In this document: one piece after another, positions 26,467-37,663 of the stretch
Position numbering within the stretch: the first letter of the stretch is position 1
Layout of the letters: the number at the start of each line of letters is the position of its first letter
From: Peiella sedimenti
GTDB lineage: Bacteria; Pseudomonadota; Alphaproteobacteria; Caulobacterales; Caulobacteraceae
Reading direction: 5' to 3'
Assembly: GCF_030504955.1 (NCBI RefSeq)
Contig: NZ_JAUKTR010000001.1
Coordinates: 186,001-250,000, forward strand
Length of the DNA: 64,000 nucleotides
Made by a program: the position numbers and the translations under genes
The notes under the pieces: model-generated
Database searches by the model: none
What the model saw: only the letters and a program-made list of their open reading frames with translations
Told to the model about the DNA's origin: nothing

Positions 26467-26493
26467 GGCCCGCCGCCCGGAGGACGGCGGACC
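26467..26493 (-). terminator. Intrinsic terminator of the DJ-1/PfpI-family gene
   Basis: GGCCCGCCG (26467-26475) and CGGCGGACC (26485-26493) form a nine-base stem with one mismatch. On the minus strand the stem is followed by TTTC, giving a short U-run. It lies 7 bp past the stop of the minus-strand gene at 26500. Confidence 0.5.
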
Positions 26494-26499
26494 CTCCGT

Positions 26500-27243
26500 T
26501 CAGGCCCGCACCCCCGTGCGCCAGCCGGCGCTGTCGTGCTCCATATATTCGGCCACGGCGGCGGCCATGTCTTCGCCGAAGTAACGGGCGACCACGTGCA
26601 GGGCGCTGTCGATGCCCGAGGTCAGGCCGCCGGCGCTGACCAGATTGCCGCTATCCACGAAGCGTCGCCCCCGCAGAAGATTCACCTGCGGAAACTGTTC
26701 GGTGAAGCGATCATAGAAGTTGTGATGGGTGGTCACGCTCCTTCCGTCCAGAAGGCCCGTCCGGGCCATCAGGAAGGCGCCGGTGCATACTGGCATGATG
26801 ACATGGGCCTGATCATACACCTGCCTCAGCCACGCGACCTTCACGTCGGTCGTGGGGCCTGGCCTCACGCCTCCAGCCTGCGCGGGGATCACCACCACAT
26901 GCGGCTGCGGCGCCGTATCCAGGCTGTAGGTGGGCGTGATGATCATACCGCCCGTGACTCGGATTGGCTCTGCTGTGGGCGCGACCACCTGCAGCTCAAA
27001 GGAGGGATTCCGGTGATCGGCGAACACATCCTGGAACACCTCCCACGGTCCGGCGAAGTCAATCATGGTGGCCTGTTCATCGAGCAGGAAGGCTACCCGG
27101 ATTGGTCCTTGCGGGCGGGGCAGGGGGTCCAACTGCTTGGCATGAGCGGCGGTTAAACCCGCGCAGAGGGCGCTGGCGCCCACGGTCGCGGTCAGGGTTG
27201 CGCCCGCCATCAGGGCGCGTCTCGTGGTCTTGATCTTGGTCAT
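26500..27243 (-). CDS. Exported DJ-1/PfpI-family (GATase1-like) protein
   Basis: 247 residues from ATG 27243. The signal peptide contains twin arginines (KTTRRALMAGATLTATVGAS), suggestive of Tat export. The mature domain has FLLDEQATMIDFAGPWEVFQDV, then IMPVCTGAFLMARTGLLDG with the nucleophilic Cys of the elbow, and SAGGLTSGIDSALHVV near the end, as in AraC-linked GATase-1 domains and isonitrile hydratase-type PfpI proteins. A second ATG (27252) overlaps the upstream stop as ATGA, but AAAGGA spacing favours 27243. The enzymatic activity is unknown. Confidence 0.82.
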   Translation of the reverse strand: MTKIKTTRRALMAGATLTATVGASALCAGLTAAHAKQLDPLPRPQGPIRVAFLLDEQATMIDFAGPWEVFQDVFADHRNPSFELQVVAPTAEPIRVTGGMIITPTYSLDTAPQPHVVVIPAQAGGVRPGPTTDVKVAWLRQVYDQAHVIMPVCTGAFLMARTGLLDGRSVTTHHNFYDRFTEQFPQVNLLRGRRFVDSGNLVSAGGLTSGIDSALHVVARYFGEDMAAAVAEYMEHDSAGWRTGVRA

Positions 27244-27248
27244 GGTCG

Positions 27249-27737
27249 TCATCCTTTGTTCGACCTGAATTTCGGACCACCGCGCGCGGGCGCGCACGCT
27301 CGCGCGAAGCGGCGGTTTCGCGTTGAAATCAGACGTTCAGGATGACGGGGGGGGGCGTGGGATCGTGGCGGCGGGGCGGCCAGACCCAGGCTTAAAACCT
27401 GCGGCGTCGCTCCGGGCGTCCGCTCGAATGCGGCCGGGTAGAGGATCGGCTGACGCAACTGGAGCGGTCGGTCAGGTTCGACCGCCAGCACAGGCGGCGC
27501 GCAATGCCGGCTGTGCGTCCAGGTGACCGCGGGAGACTCGCGCTTGCGCTCCGGGGTCCACTCGGCGGAGGTGCGCATTACGCCGTTGGCGGTGCACAAG
27601 GTGAGGATGGGCGCCTCGCCCGGCGCCTGGCTCAGCATATAGCCGGGGGGCACCGCCAGCCGCAGCATGAGGATCATCACCGTCAGGACGATCGTCCTGA
27701 CGTCGATCCTCGTTGCGCTGTTGCGGCGCAGAGGCAT
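27249..27737 (-). CDS. DUF2946-like protein
   Basis: 162 residues from ATG 27737, preceded by GAGGAGG. One N-terminal hydrophobic segment (VRTIVLTVMILMLRLAVPPG) is followed by YMLSQAPGEAPILTLCTANG, the GYM..Cys pattern of DUF2946, and by HCAPPVLA, which supplies further Cys/His. DUF2946 proteins often accompany copper-related and TonB genes, but none is here. The C-terminal region is Pro/Arg-rich. It is coupled to the PfpI-family gene downstream and divergent from DUF819. Confidence 0.6.
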   Translation of the reverse strand: MPLRRNSATRIDVRTIVLTVMILMLRLAVPPGYMLSQAPGEAPILTLCTANGVMRTSAEWTPERKRESPAVTWTHSRHCAPPVLAVEPDRPLQLRQPILYPAAFERTPGATPQVLSLGLAAPPPRSHAPPRHPERLISTRNRRFARACAPARGGPKFRSNKG

Positions 27738-27856
27738 GGCCCCTCTCCTCAGACGAAACCAGCCTGACACGGAACCGCCGCTAGCGAAAGGAGATGGTTG
27801 CCAAGCCATGGCCAACCGGGCGAAATCCCCCGCCACAGACGTGAGGGGACGACGCC

Positions 27857-29128
<1,272 letters not shown>

Positions 29129-29182
29129 GCCCCAGGGCCCGGACCTAGGGAGCCTGACGCCAGGCTGGGCGTTTCAGGCGGC

Positions 29183-30001
29183 ATGACCGCCGCCGCCCAG
29201 AAACAGGCCGAGACCCACTACGCGCGGGATCTGGTCCGCGCCTTCGGCGGCGCGCTGATCTTTGCCGTGCCGCTGTTGATGACCATGGAGATGTGGTGGT
29301 TCGGCTTCCACATGGACCGGGTCCGCATGGCCGTCTTCATCGCCGCCTCGGCGCCGCTGCTGATCGGCCTGGCCTATTACGCCGGCTTCTCGCACCGGCA
29401 GAACCTGCTGGACGCCACGCTCGACGCCTTCGCGGCCCTGGCCGTCGGCGCGGTGACGGCGTCGGTCCTCCTGGTGCTGGTCGGCGCGCTTCAACAGGGC
29501 GATGCGCCGCGCCAGCTGATCGGTCAGGTTTCCCTTCAGGCGGTGCCGGCCGCCATCGGCGCCCTGCTGGCGCGACGTCAGTTGCGGGGCGGCGGCGCGC
29601 CCGAAGACAAGAAGCCTGAGACCTATGCGGGCGAACTGTTCCTCATGGTCATCGGCGCCCTGTTCCTGGCCCTGAACCTCGCCCCCACCGAAGAGATGGT
29701 GCTGATCGCCTGGCGGGCCTCGCCCTGGCATATGCTGGCGCTGCTCGCCCTGTCGCTCGGGGTCATGCACGTCATCGTCTATCAGGCCGGCTTCGGCGGG
29801 CAGGAAGAGCACGGCCGCCCGCTGACCGCCTTCTTCCACTTCACCCTGGCCGGGTATGGGCTGGTGCTCCTCACCGGCCTTTTTGTCCTGTGGCTGTTCG
29901 GGCGCACGGATGGCCAGGCCCTGTCCGAGATCGTCGCCACGTGCGTCGTGCTGGGCTTTCCGGCCGGATTGGGCGCCGCCGCCGCGCGGCTGCTGGTGTA
30001 G
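29183..30001 (+). CDS. TIGR02587 family integral membrane protein
   Basis: 272 residues with seven to eight predicted membrane segments. Characteristic start DLVRAFGGALIFAVPLLMTM followed by EMWWFGFHMD, and later LNLAPTEEMVLIAW. These are the signature stretches of TIGR02587, a family of unknown function in which the gene is normally followed by a TIGR02588 partner, as here. The stop (TAG) is two bases before the ATG of the next gene. Confidence 0.82.
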   Translation: MTAAAQKQAETHYARDLVRAFGGALIFAVPLLMTMEMWWFGFHMDRVRMAVFIAASAPLLIGLAYYAGFSHRQNLLDATLDAFAALAVGAVTASVLLVLVGALQQGDAPRQLIGQVSLQAVPAAIGALLARRQLRGGGAPEDKKPETYAGELFLMVIGALFLALNLAPTEEMVLIAWRASPWHMLALLALSLGVMHVIVYQAGFGGQEEHGRPLTAFFHFTLAGYGLVLLTGLFVLWLFGRTDGQALSEIVATCVVLGFPAGLGAAAARLLV

Positions 30002-30003
30002 CC

Positions 30004-30390
30004 ATGGCCGCCAGGAAGGACAGGAAGGGCGAAATCGCCGGACGCCCCATCCTCGAATGGGCCATGGCCGCGCTCGGGGCGCTGCTGACGCTGACCGCGC
30101 TGGGCTTCATTCTCATGGACCTGCGCACCGCCGCGCGCCCGCCTGAGCTCAGCGTCCGGCTGGTCGAGACGCGCGCAACGTCTACGGCCACCTATGCCGA
30201 GATCGAGGTGCGCAACGCCGGCGGCCAGACCGCCGCCCAGGTGCATGTGGAAGGACAGGCCGGTCCCCACGGCGCCGCGGCCGTGCTCGACTACGTCCCG
30301 GGCCGCGGCCGCGAGCGGGCCACGCTTGTCTTCCCCACCCAGGCGCCTCCACCGTCGCGGCTGCACGTGGTCGGCTGGAGCGAGCCCTAA
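30004..30390 (+). CDS. TIGR02588 family protein
   Basis: 128 residues with one membrane segment near the N terminus (MAALGALLTLTALGFILMDL) and a periplasmic Ig-like domain (AEIEVRNAGGQTAAQVHVEG). It matches the small TIGR02588 family that forms a two-gene unit with TIGR02587. Start ATG 30004, 2 bp after the TIGR02587 stop. Function unknown; probably a complex with the upstream gene. Confidence 0.8.
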   Translation: MAARKDRKGEIAGRPILEWAMAALGALLTLTALGFILMDLRTAARPPELSVRLVETRATSTATYAEIEVRNAGGQTAAQVHVEGQAGPHGAAAVLDYVPGRGRERATLVFPTQAPPPSRLHVVGWSEP

Positions 30391-30395
30391 ACGCC

Positions 30396-30995
30396 TCAGT
30401 CGATCGCCGGCGCCTGTTCGATCACCGGCCCCCGCGCGCCGGCTTCCGGGTCGCGGCCGTTGGGGTCGCTGGCCTTGGGCACATAGGTCAAAAGGGCCGA
30501 GTCCGACCACGTCCCGTCCGCGTTGCGGGTCTGGAAGTGCTGGATCACGTGCCCGTTCGGCAGCGGGGTCCAGGCGCCACGGATCGGGCCGCGCTGGACG
30601 ATGCCGTTGCGGCCGAACAGCATCTGCTCGGCGTGCAGCACCATCTGGCCGCGCGCGTTCAGGGCGCCGCGATAGCCGGCGTAGTTGTTCGTGCCCATCC
30701 ACTCCTGTCGCCACTCGCCGCTGTCGGGATCGACGAAGTTCAGGCTCAGGCCCTCGACGCCGCCCGCGTTGGTCCACTCTTCCAGAACGGCGCAGCCGCT
30801 CGAGCGCTTGGAGATGCGGCTGCTTCCGCCCAGCTGGCCGTTGCGGCCATAGACGTTCCACTCGCCGACCCAGAAGTCGAACTCGTTGGCGTGGGGCACG
30901 GCGGCGCAGCCCGGGGGCGGTCCGGGCGGCGGCGTCTGGGCCAGGGCGGGCGCGGAAACAGCTAGGGCGGCGGCGGTCATCAGGCGAAGCAGCAT
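30396..30995 (-). CDS. Secreted DUF1579-like protein
   Basis: About 199 residues from ATG 30995, with GGGGAGA upstream. The signal peptide ends at ALAQ. The mature protein begins with FDFWVGEWNVYGRNGQ, a motif of the DUF1579/lipocalin-like group, then LEEWTNAGGVEGLSLNF and WTPLPNGHVIQHFQTRNADG. The fold is probably a calycin barrel. Convergent with the TIGR02588 gene, whose stop is only 5 bp away. Function unknown. Confidence 0.65.
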   Translation of the reverse strand: MLLRLMTAAALAVSAPALAQTPPPGPPPGCAAVPHANEFDFWVGEWNVYGRNGQLGGSSRISKRSSGCAVLEEWTNAGGVEGLSLNFVDPDSGEWRQEWMGTNNYAGYRGALNARGQMVLHAEQMLFGRNGIVQRGPIRGAWTPLPNGHVIQHFQTRNADGTWSDSALLTYVPKASDPNGRDPEAGARGPVIEQAPAID

Positions 30996-31109
30996 GCGGC
31001 AGGTCTCCCCATTCGCGGCCAAGCCTGCCGCGCACGCGTGAGAAGGTATCCGCGTTCAGGCCCCGACGAACGAAAGAATCTACCAACCGCCGCCCTGCCG
31101 TCACCAGGA

Positions 31110-31838
31110 TCAGGCCAGATACCGCTCGGCCCAGGCCGCGATCAGTCCGGCGGTCCAGTCGGCGTCCGCCGGGTCCGTCAGCAGATGGTCCGCGCCGTCC
31201 AGGGCCACGAAGCTCTTGGGGTGCCGCGCCGCCTGAAAGATCAGCCCCGCCTGGTCGACGCCCACCACCTCGTCGCGCGGCGCGTGCAGCACCATCAGGG
31301 CCGCGTCCAGCCGGGCCAGCCGTTCCGCCTGATCGTGGCGCTCCACCTCGCGCACGAAGGTCTCGCTCAGCCGGATGTCTCGCCCGCCCGCCCGGCCCAT
31401 GCCCTCGCGCGCGTTCACCGTCTCCAGCACATGGGCCACGTCGAAGGGCGCGCCCAGCGTGGCCACCGCGCGCACGCCCGGCGTATCGCCCGCCGCGGCG
31501 ATCACCGCCGCGCCGCCCAGGCTGTGCCCGACCAGCAGGGCGGGGGCCATGCCCGCGCTCGCCAGCGCCCTGGCCGCCGCCGTCACGTCCGCCACGTCGG
31601 TGCAGAAGCCTTCGGGCGCGGGCGCCTCGCCCAGGCCCGCGAAGTCGAAGCGCAAGACGCCGATCCCCCGCGCCGCCAGCCCCCGGCTGATGCGCACCGC
31701 CGCCAGGCTGTCGCGCCCGCAGGCGAAGCAGTGGGCGAACAGGGCCCAGCCGCGCGCCGGGCCGTCCGGCCGCTCCAGCCGACCCTCGACCGGGCGGCCG
31801 TTGGCGGCGGTGAAGGCGAAGGCTTCGGTCAGCGGCAC
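31110..31838 (-). CDS. Alpha/beta hydrolase
   Basis: 242 residues. Nucleophile elbow GHSLGG (Ser near residue 105), oxyanion region LFAHCFACGRDS, acid loop HAPRDEVVGVDQA and the final catalytic His in DGADHLLTDP: a complete triad. The first part resembles hydrolases usually encoded with OsmC domains, but no OsmC gene follows. The start is GTG at 31838, ten bases inside the upstream lipoprotein gene, so translation is coupled. Confidence 0.85.
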   Translation of the reverse strand: MPLTEAFAFTAANGRPVEGRLERPDGPARGWALFAHCFACGRDSLAAVRISRGLAARGIGVLRFDFAGLGEAPAPEGFCTDVADVTAAARALASAGMAPALLVGHSLGGAAVIAAAGDTPGVRAVATLGAPFDVAHVLETVNAREGMGRAGGRDIRLSETFVREVERHDQAERLARLDAALMVLHAPRDEVVGVDQAGLIFQAARHPKSFVALDGADHLLTDPADADWTAGLIAAWAERYLA

Positions 31839-32377
31839 GCCGTCACGGCCCGTCGCAGCGCCTCGGCGGCCGGCACGGTCAGGGATGGGCCCTGCGGCGC
31901 CTCCACCGTGATCGGCGTCTCGGTCTGCGCAAGGAGGGCCGCCGCCTCGCTGTCCGGCGCCGTCTCGCCGCGCCAGATGTAGTCCGGCCCCAGCTGGGTC
32001 GCCTCGGCGCTCGCGGGCAGGGTCGCGCTGCGGCCGCCGCTGCTCAGCCGGATCTGCCCCTGGGCGTCCGCCGCCGCCGCTGTGTAGCGCCGCAGCACCA
32101 GCCGCGCCGCGCCGCCCGATCCCTCGCAGCCGACGCTCAGCACGCCCTCGGACTGGGGCGGGCCATAGACCGCCAGCTGGCTCGTGTCGTTCAGCACCCA
32201 GGCCATGGACGGGTCCGGCCTGTCCTGCGGCGCCTGCTCGCCCGCCGGCTCGGGCGCGGGCTGGGTGCCGGGCACGGGCTCCACCGTGGTCGGCGGCGCC
32301 GGCTCGGCCTCACAGCCGGCCAGGACAAACGCCAGCGCCAGCCCTGAGACGGCCAGGGGGATCTGTCTGCGGGTCAT
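31829..32377 (-). CDS. Lipoprotein of unknown function
   Basis: 182 residues with a leader and lipobox (FVLAGC), a Pro/Glu-rich spacer (about residues 24-58), and a globular domain with SMAWVLNDTSQLAVYGPPQS and VLSVGCEGSGGAARLVLRRY. The central part looks like a beta-rich domain seen in small Caulobacterales lipoproteins. A final Cys near the end could pair with the internal one. It overlaps the following hydrolase gene by 10 bp. No family assigned. Confidence 0.65.
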   Translation of the reverse strand: MTRRQIPLAVSGLALAFVLAGCEAEPAPPTTVEPVPGTQPAPEPAGEQAPQDRPDPSMAWVLNDTSQLAVYGPPQSEGVLSVGCEGSGGAARLVLRRYTAAAADAQGQIRLSSGGRSATLPASAEATQLGPDYIWRGETAPDSEAAALLAQTETPITVEAPQGPSLTVPAAEALRRAVTACR

Positions 32378-32431
32378 GTTCGCCTCCGCTGTCTGCCAGT
32401 CAGAGCCTAACCCGCCAGCGGCCCCGATTGT

Positions 32432-32956
32432 TCAGCTTTGCGGCGCGTGGACGATCAGCTGGATCTCCACCACCCCGCCGGGCGCCAGCAGGCCCGTGGT
32501 CCCCACCGCCGTCCAGGCGGGGTGCGGCCCCGTGATGAACTCGCGCTTGACCCGGTCGATGATGGTCACCTGCTCCATGCGCGTGCCGGAAAAGCCCGGC
32601 CCTTCCCAGACGTGGAAGCTGTTGATCATGACCACGTCGTTGAAGGTCACGCCCGCCGCCGTCAGGGTCCGCTGCAGATGCTGGAAGGTCCGCCGCACCT
32701 GGGCCTCGAAGGCGGCGGCGTCCGTACCCTCGCCGGGCGCGGCGCCCGCGATGGCGCCCGAGACGTACAGCGTGTCGCCCGCCCGCCGCGCCGGGGCGTA
32801 GCCGATCTCGTCATAGGCCCGCTGCGACCCGGCCGAGGGGATGATGACCTCGCCGCCCGGCGCCTCGATGCGGCGCGGATACTCCTGGGCGGCGGCGGGC
32901 AGGGCGATCAGCGCGCAGGCGAGAGGGAGGGCGAGGGCGAGGGGCAGGCGGGTCAT
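32432..32956 (-). CDS. Exported RidA/YjgF-family protein
   Basis: 174 residues. A signal peptide (ALIALPAAAQ) distinguishes it from cytoplasmic RidA. The domain shows DTLYVSGAIAG, FQHLQRTLTAAGVTFNDVV, and RVKREFITGPHPAWTAVG followed by GVVEIQLIVHAP. The Arg residue usually in the IECVA-type end is not evident (VEIQLIVHA), so 2-iminoacid deaminase activity is uncertain. Located upstream of and divergent from thiC. Confidence 0.8.
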   Translation of the reverse strand: MTRLPLALALPLACALIALPAAAQEYPRRIEAPGGEVIIPSAGSQRAYDEIGYAPARRAGDTLYVSGAIAGAAPGEGTDAAAFEAQVRRTFQHLQRTLTAAGVTFNDVVMINSFHVWEGPGFSGTRMEQVTIIDRVKREFITGPHPAWTAVGTTGLLAPGGVVEIQLIVHAPQS

Positions 32957-33020
32957 GGGAGTCTCCGATCTTGCGGCCCGCCAGCCATGCCGCGCCCCGG
33001 CCCGCCCGCCAACTTAAGCT

Positions 33021-33050
33021 TTGGACAGACGCGCGCCCCGGCCCTATGGT
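33021..33050 (+). promoter_or_regulatory. Candidate sigma-70 promoter for thiC
   Basis: TTGGAC (33021-33026) and TATGGT (33045-33050) are separated by 18 bp. Transcription would start about 7 bp later, just before the TPP aptamer. Predicted from spacing and position only. Confidence 0.45.
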
Positions 33051-33057
33051 CCGCCCG

Positions 33058-35068
<2,011 letters not shown>

Positions 35069-35083
35069 GGAGGCTGCGGGGGC

Positions 35084-35568
35084 ATGGCGAAGACGGACGC
35101 GTTCGATCAGAATATCCTCGACGCCGTCGAGGAGCACGGCTGGTTCTGCATGTCCGTTTTCGATCCCGAGGACGTGGCTCCACGCTTCTCCTACTCAATA
35201 GGGTTCACCAAGAGCCTGGGTCAGCCGGAGTTCATCATCTTCGGCCTGCCCGCAGACGTGGCGCATGGTGTTCTATGGAACGTCTTTCGGGCCTTGAAAG
35301 ACGGCAGATCGCCTGAAGACCTGGAGCCTTGGCCGGACCTGATCGAGAACTACGACTGCGTCGCACGCCGCGTTCACCCCAGCCAGGTCAGGCGCGAGTA
35401 TCTCAACTCGGCCCTGTGGTCTGGGGCGACCCCGAGGCGCGAGGTGGGCCGCTGCCGGTCATGCAGCTGGTCTGGCCTGACCGCGATGGCCGCTTTCCGT
35501 GGGAGGCCGGCTGCGACCCGTGGGCCCGCGACAATCAACCGACGCTGTACGTTCCGCGCGGGCATTGA
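35084..35568 (+). pseudogene. DUF4262 family gene with a frameshift
   Basis: The first 112 codons (from ATG 35084) encode a DUF4262 protein, with FSYSIGFTKSLGQPEFIIFG and YLNSALW. At about 35422 one base is missing: continuing in the plus-one-shifted frame gives WGDPEARGGPLPVMQLVWPD, then GRFPWEAGCDPWARDN, the usual C-terminal part of the family, ending at TGA 35566-35568. Read in the original frame it goes on 57 unrelated residues to 35596. A single missing T in TTC would explain it. It is either a pseudogene or a sequencing error. Function of DUF4262 is unknown; such genes are often accessory. It sits 15 bp after thiC. Confidence 0.8.
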
Positions 35569-35615
35569 TCGGGCGTCAGCCGCCACGGCCCATTGAGTGA
35601 AGATCACCCACTCTG

Positions 35616-35693
35616 AGGTTGAGGCCGGCATCCGCGAGCTGGCGGAGAAGTTCAGAGAGGCGGGGGGTGAGGTGGTGGTGAACGTAGGGGGGC
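35616..35693 (+). pseudogene. Degenerate second copy of the thiC 3' end
   Basis: Translates as [18 protein letters not shown], then EVVVN, closely matching the ThiC C terminus 0.6 kb upstream. The TAG that ends the real gene has an equivalent here, but it is out of frame by a two-base deletion. Nothing of thiC precedes it: the DUF4262 gene lies immediately upstream. It appears to be the leftover end of a resident or incoming thiC gene, and marks the boundary of an insertion or recombination event. Confidence 0.7.
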
Positions 35694-35708
35694 AAACGCT
35701 GATTAAAG

Positions 35709-37397
35709 CTAGTTGGTCATGTTGTTTTTTAGATGCGATGGCATTTTGCCGACAACGTGTCGCTGCGCTTCGTCGTCCCAGAAATAGTATATTCTGATTT
35801 GGTTCGCATTATCGTAACCCGTACCAAACTTTATATGGTCGTATAACACGCGAGTTTCGCCACCATAGACAACCGAATAACCGGGGCGCCGCTTAGCTTC
35901 TTCTCGATCGACGAAGCATGCGCTGTCTTCCATACCTAGCTCGCCTAGCAGTCGGCGAGCTTCCTCCTTTTGCCCCTGCCTGCCTTTTCTGGCGGGGGTC
36001 ATGTGGTCGCGCATAATCAAAAGCGCGCCCTCAATGCGCTTCATCATGTTCGCGTGCCCATTCTTTCTGCAGTCCTTGATGGCAGAGGGATGTATGTACA
36101 CAGCGTCTCCCAACACCTCTTCGGCCCAATCCTCTAGGTCATCATAGGATACAAGCGGTCTATCCTCAACGGTTTCAGAGATTTCCGAGCGATCTCTGTA
36201 GCCTACCTGAAGGGCGTCAGCTTTGGTACGGAGACGGGTTACTTCTGACTTTAGTCTCTCAACCTCCCTTTCGGCTTCAATTCTCTTGTCCTGTTCAGAT
36301 TGAGCTAGGCTCTGCCAGACATTCCGCTCTTCAAGATACTCTTCGGCCTCTTCCTTGGTGAGCTCAAGTTCGGCCCTTATCTGATCAGTTTCTGAACCAA
36401 GGCCGCGACTTATGACTTCGCGCGTAACCAGATCACGAACCTTGGAGTATCTGTGAAACTGGTTGTCCTCGGACTGATCAAGAAAGGCGGCAGTTAGCAC
36501 CCTATCCGAAATCTGCCGCTGAATACCCTCCAAGCCGCGCTCGCGTGCCAGCCAAAGTGGGTGAACAAATGGATCCTCATTATCTTCGGTCAGGCCGGGA
36601 TTGTACAATCTGACCGCGCCGTTGAAGACCGACATCCGCTTGCCAACCGCTCTCGTCAGTTCCCAAGAGGCCTCGTCGGTAAGGTCAATGACGTGGGCGG
36701 CTCCGCCAATCCGCCTCGAAAGGCGCGTCGCTGCAAGACCGGAACGACCATCTGGTCCTTGCGAAATCACCAAGACCGGTAGCCGTCTATCGGGCCTGTA
36801 TAATAAGTCGAGGATTTCTGGGATGTCGTGCTTAACACTCGGCTCAATCACGTCCGAGAGAGAGCGGCCATCAGCCTCAGCCGATAGTTTATCCAAAATA
36901 CTGCGAACCACGCGAGGCCTCGTAGGCTCGAATGGTGGGCATTGATCTCGAAGCACGCAGGTCAACTGTGCGCCGAACCTTACCGGCCGGCCTATCCTCC
37001 GCTCTACGAAGAACTCCGACACCCAGGTTCGGGGGCATTCTGGGTCTGGAAAGTCTAGGCGAGAGACCCAAAGCGCCCCATCTGCTCCATCAATGCGAAG
37101 CGCTTTGGCGGGGTTGGCGCCAAGCACATCTGTCACATCGAAGGGCTCTCCGCTTCTCGCTCCGGGAGGGAGGACGATACCTGACCTCGGTTGCTGGCCT
37201 CGCCTAGGAGGCTCAGTCATCCAATCTACCGACAGCTCAATGCAGCTTTCGAACGCATTGCGGTCCGAAACGTCGAATGAAATCCTCGAGACCGGTCGGA
37301 TGTTAGTGCGTCGGTCGAACAGCGGTTCCAGCAGCGCCCCTTCAGCCAAGCTCAAACTCCCTCCTGCTAAGAGCTTTGTGTCCAAGCGATTGGACAT
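35709..37397 (-). CDS. Large accessory protein of unknown family, coiled coil in the centre
   Basis: 562 residues, no signal peptide or membrane segment. The central block (206-285) reads PVLVISQGPDGRSGLAATRL, then GGAAHVIDLTDEASWELT, FNGAVRLYNPGL and DPFVHPLWLARE. Residues about 338-396 form a charged coiled coil (EREVERLKSEVTRLRTKADA). The C-terminal part (about 470-558) has RPGYSVVYGGETRVLYDHIK and RIYYFWDDEAQRHVVGKMP. The RIYYFW pattern recalls the strand core of RelE-type domains, but no catalytic set is visible. GC is clearly lower than in all neighbours, with many TTA, AGA and ATA codons on the coding strand. ATG at 37397 has only a weak SD (AGGTCA 15 bp away). No other gene accompanies it. 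I do not recognise its function. Confidence 0.7.
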   Translation of the reverse strand: MSNRLDTKLLAGGSLSLAEGALLEPLFDRRTNIRPVSRISFDVSDRNAFESCIELSVDWMTEPPRRGQQPRSGIVLPPGARSGEPFDVTDVLGANPAKALRIDGADGALWVSRLDFPDPECPRTWVSEFFVERRIGRPVRFGAQLTCVLRDQCPPFEPTRPRVVRSILDKLSAEADGRSLSDVIEPSVKHDIPEILDLLYRPDRRLPVLVISQGPDGRSGLAATRLSRRIGGAAHVIDLTDEASWELTRAVGKRMSVFNGAVRLYNPGLTEDNEDPFVHPLWLARERGLEGIQRQISDRVLTAAFLDQSEDNQFHRYSKVRDLVTREVISRGLGSETDQIRAELELTKEEAEEYLEERNVWQSLAQSEQDKRIEAEREVERLKSEVTRLRTKADALQVGYRDRSEISETVEDRPLVSYDDLEDWAEEVLGDAVYIHPSAIKDCRKNGHANMMKRIEGALLIMRDHMTPARKGRQGQKEEARRLLGELGMEDSACFVDREEAKRRPGYSVVYGGETRVLYDHIKFGTGYDNANQIRIYYFWDDEAQRHVVGKMPSHLKNNMTN

Positions 37398-37534
37398 CCG
37401 ATTCGTTGACCTGCAATATTCGCGCTAAGAGTGCTGAGTGCGCACCCCGGAAAGTGGAGACGCACACCACAATCAAACGACGGGCGCGGTTAGGCGCCTC
37501 ACACCCGCCCCTTTCATCTCACGCCGAGCCCTTT

Positions 37535-37636
37535 GCCGGGCGGTCGGGGCGGGTCAAGGATGGCCCGCCGGGCCACCGCGCCAGCGGCGCGGGCCTGCAA
37601 GGCTCGCGTCCTTGACGCGATCCCGGCCCGCCCGGC
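37535..37636. repeat. Compact palindromic element: four adjacent hairpins within a 9-bp inverted repeat
   Basis: Perfect outer arms GCCGGGCGG (37535-37543) and CCGCCCGGC (37628-37636) enclose 60 bases (37561-37620) that consist entirely of four end-to-end perfect hairpins with 3-nt loops. They are TGGCCC-gcc-GGGCCA, CCGCGCC-agc-GGCGCGG, GCCT-gca-AGGC and TCGCGTC-ctt-GACGCGA. TCAAGGA (37554-37560) can alternatively pair with TCCTTGA (37609-37615), closing a cloverleaf. It lies between the accessory gene and the RDD gene. It could be a dispersed intergenic repeat, or a structured RNA or DNA element. Confidence 0.8.
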
Positions 37637-37663
37637 TGTCCTGCGGCTGAGAGATGACGCCCC

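Noticed and set aside
37398..37534. Search for an integrase, attachment site or tRNA beside the accessory gene
   Set aside because: No tRNA, integrase or longer direct repeat could be found; the thiC tail copy is the only boundary signal.
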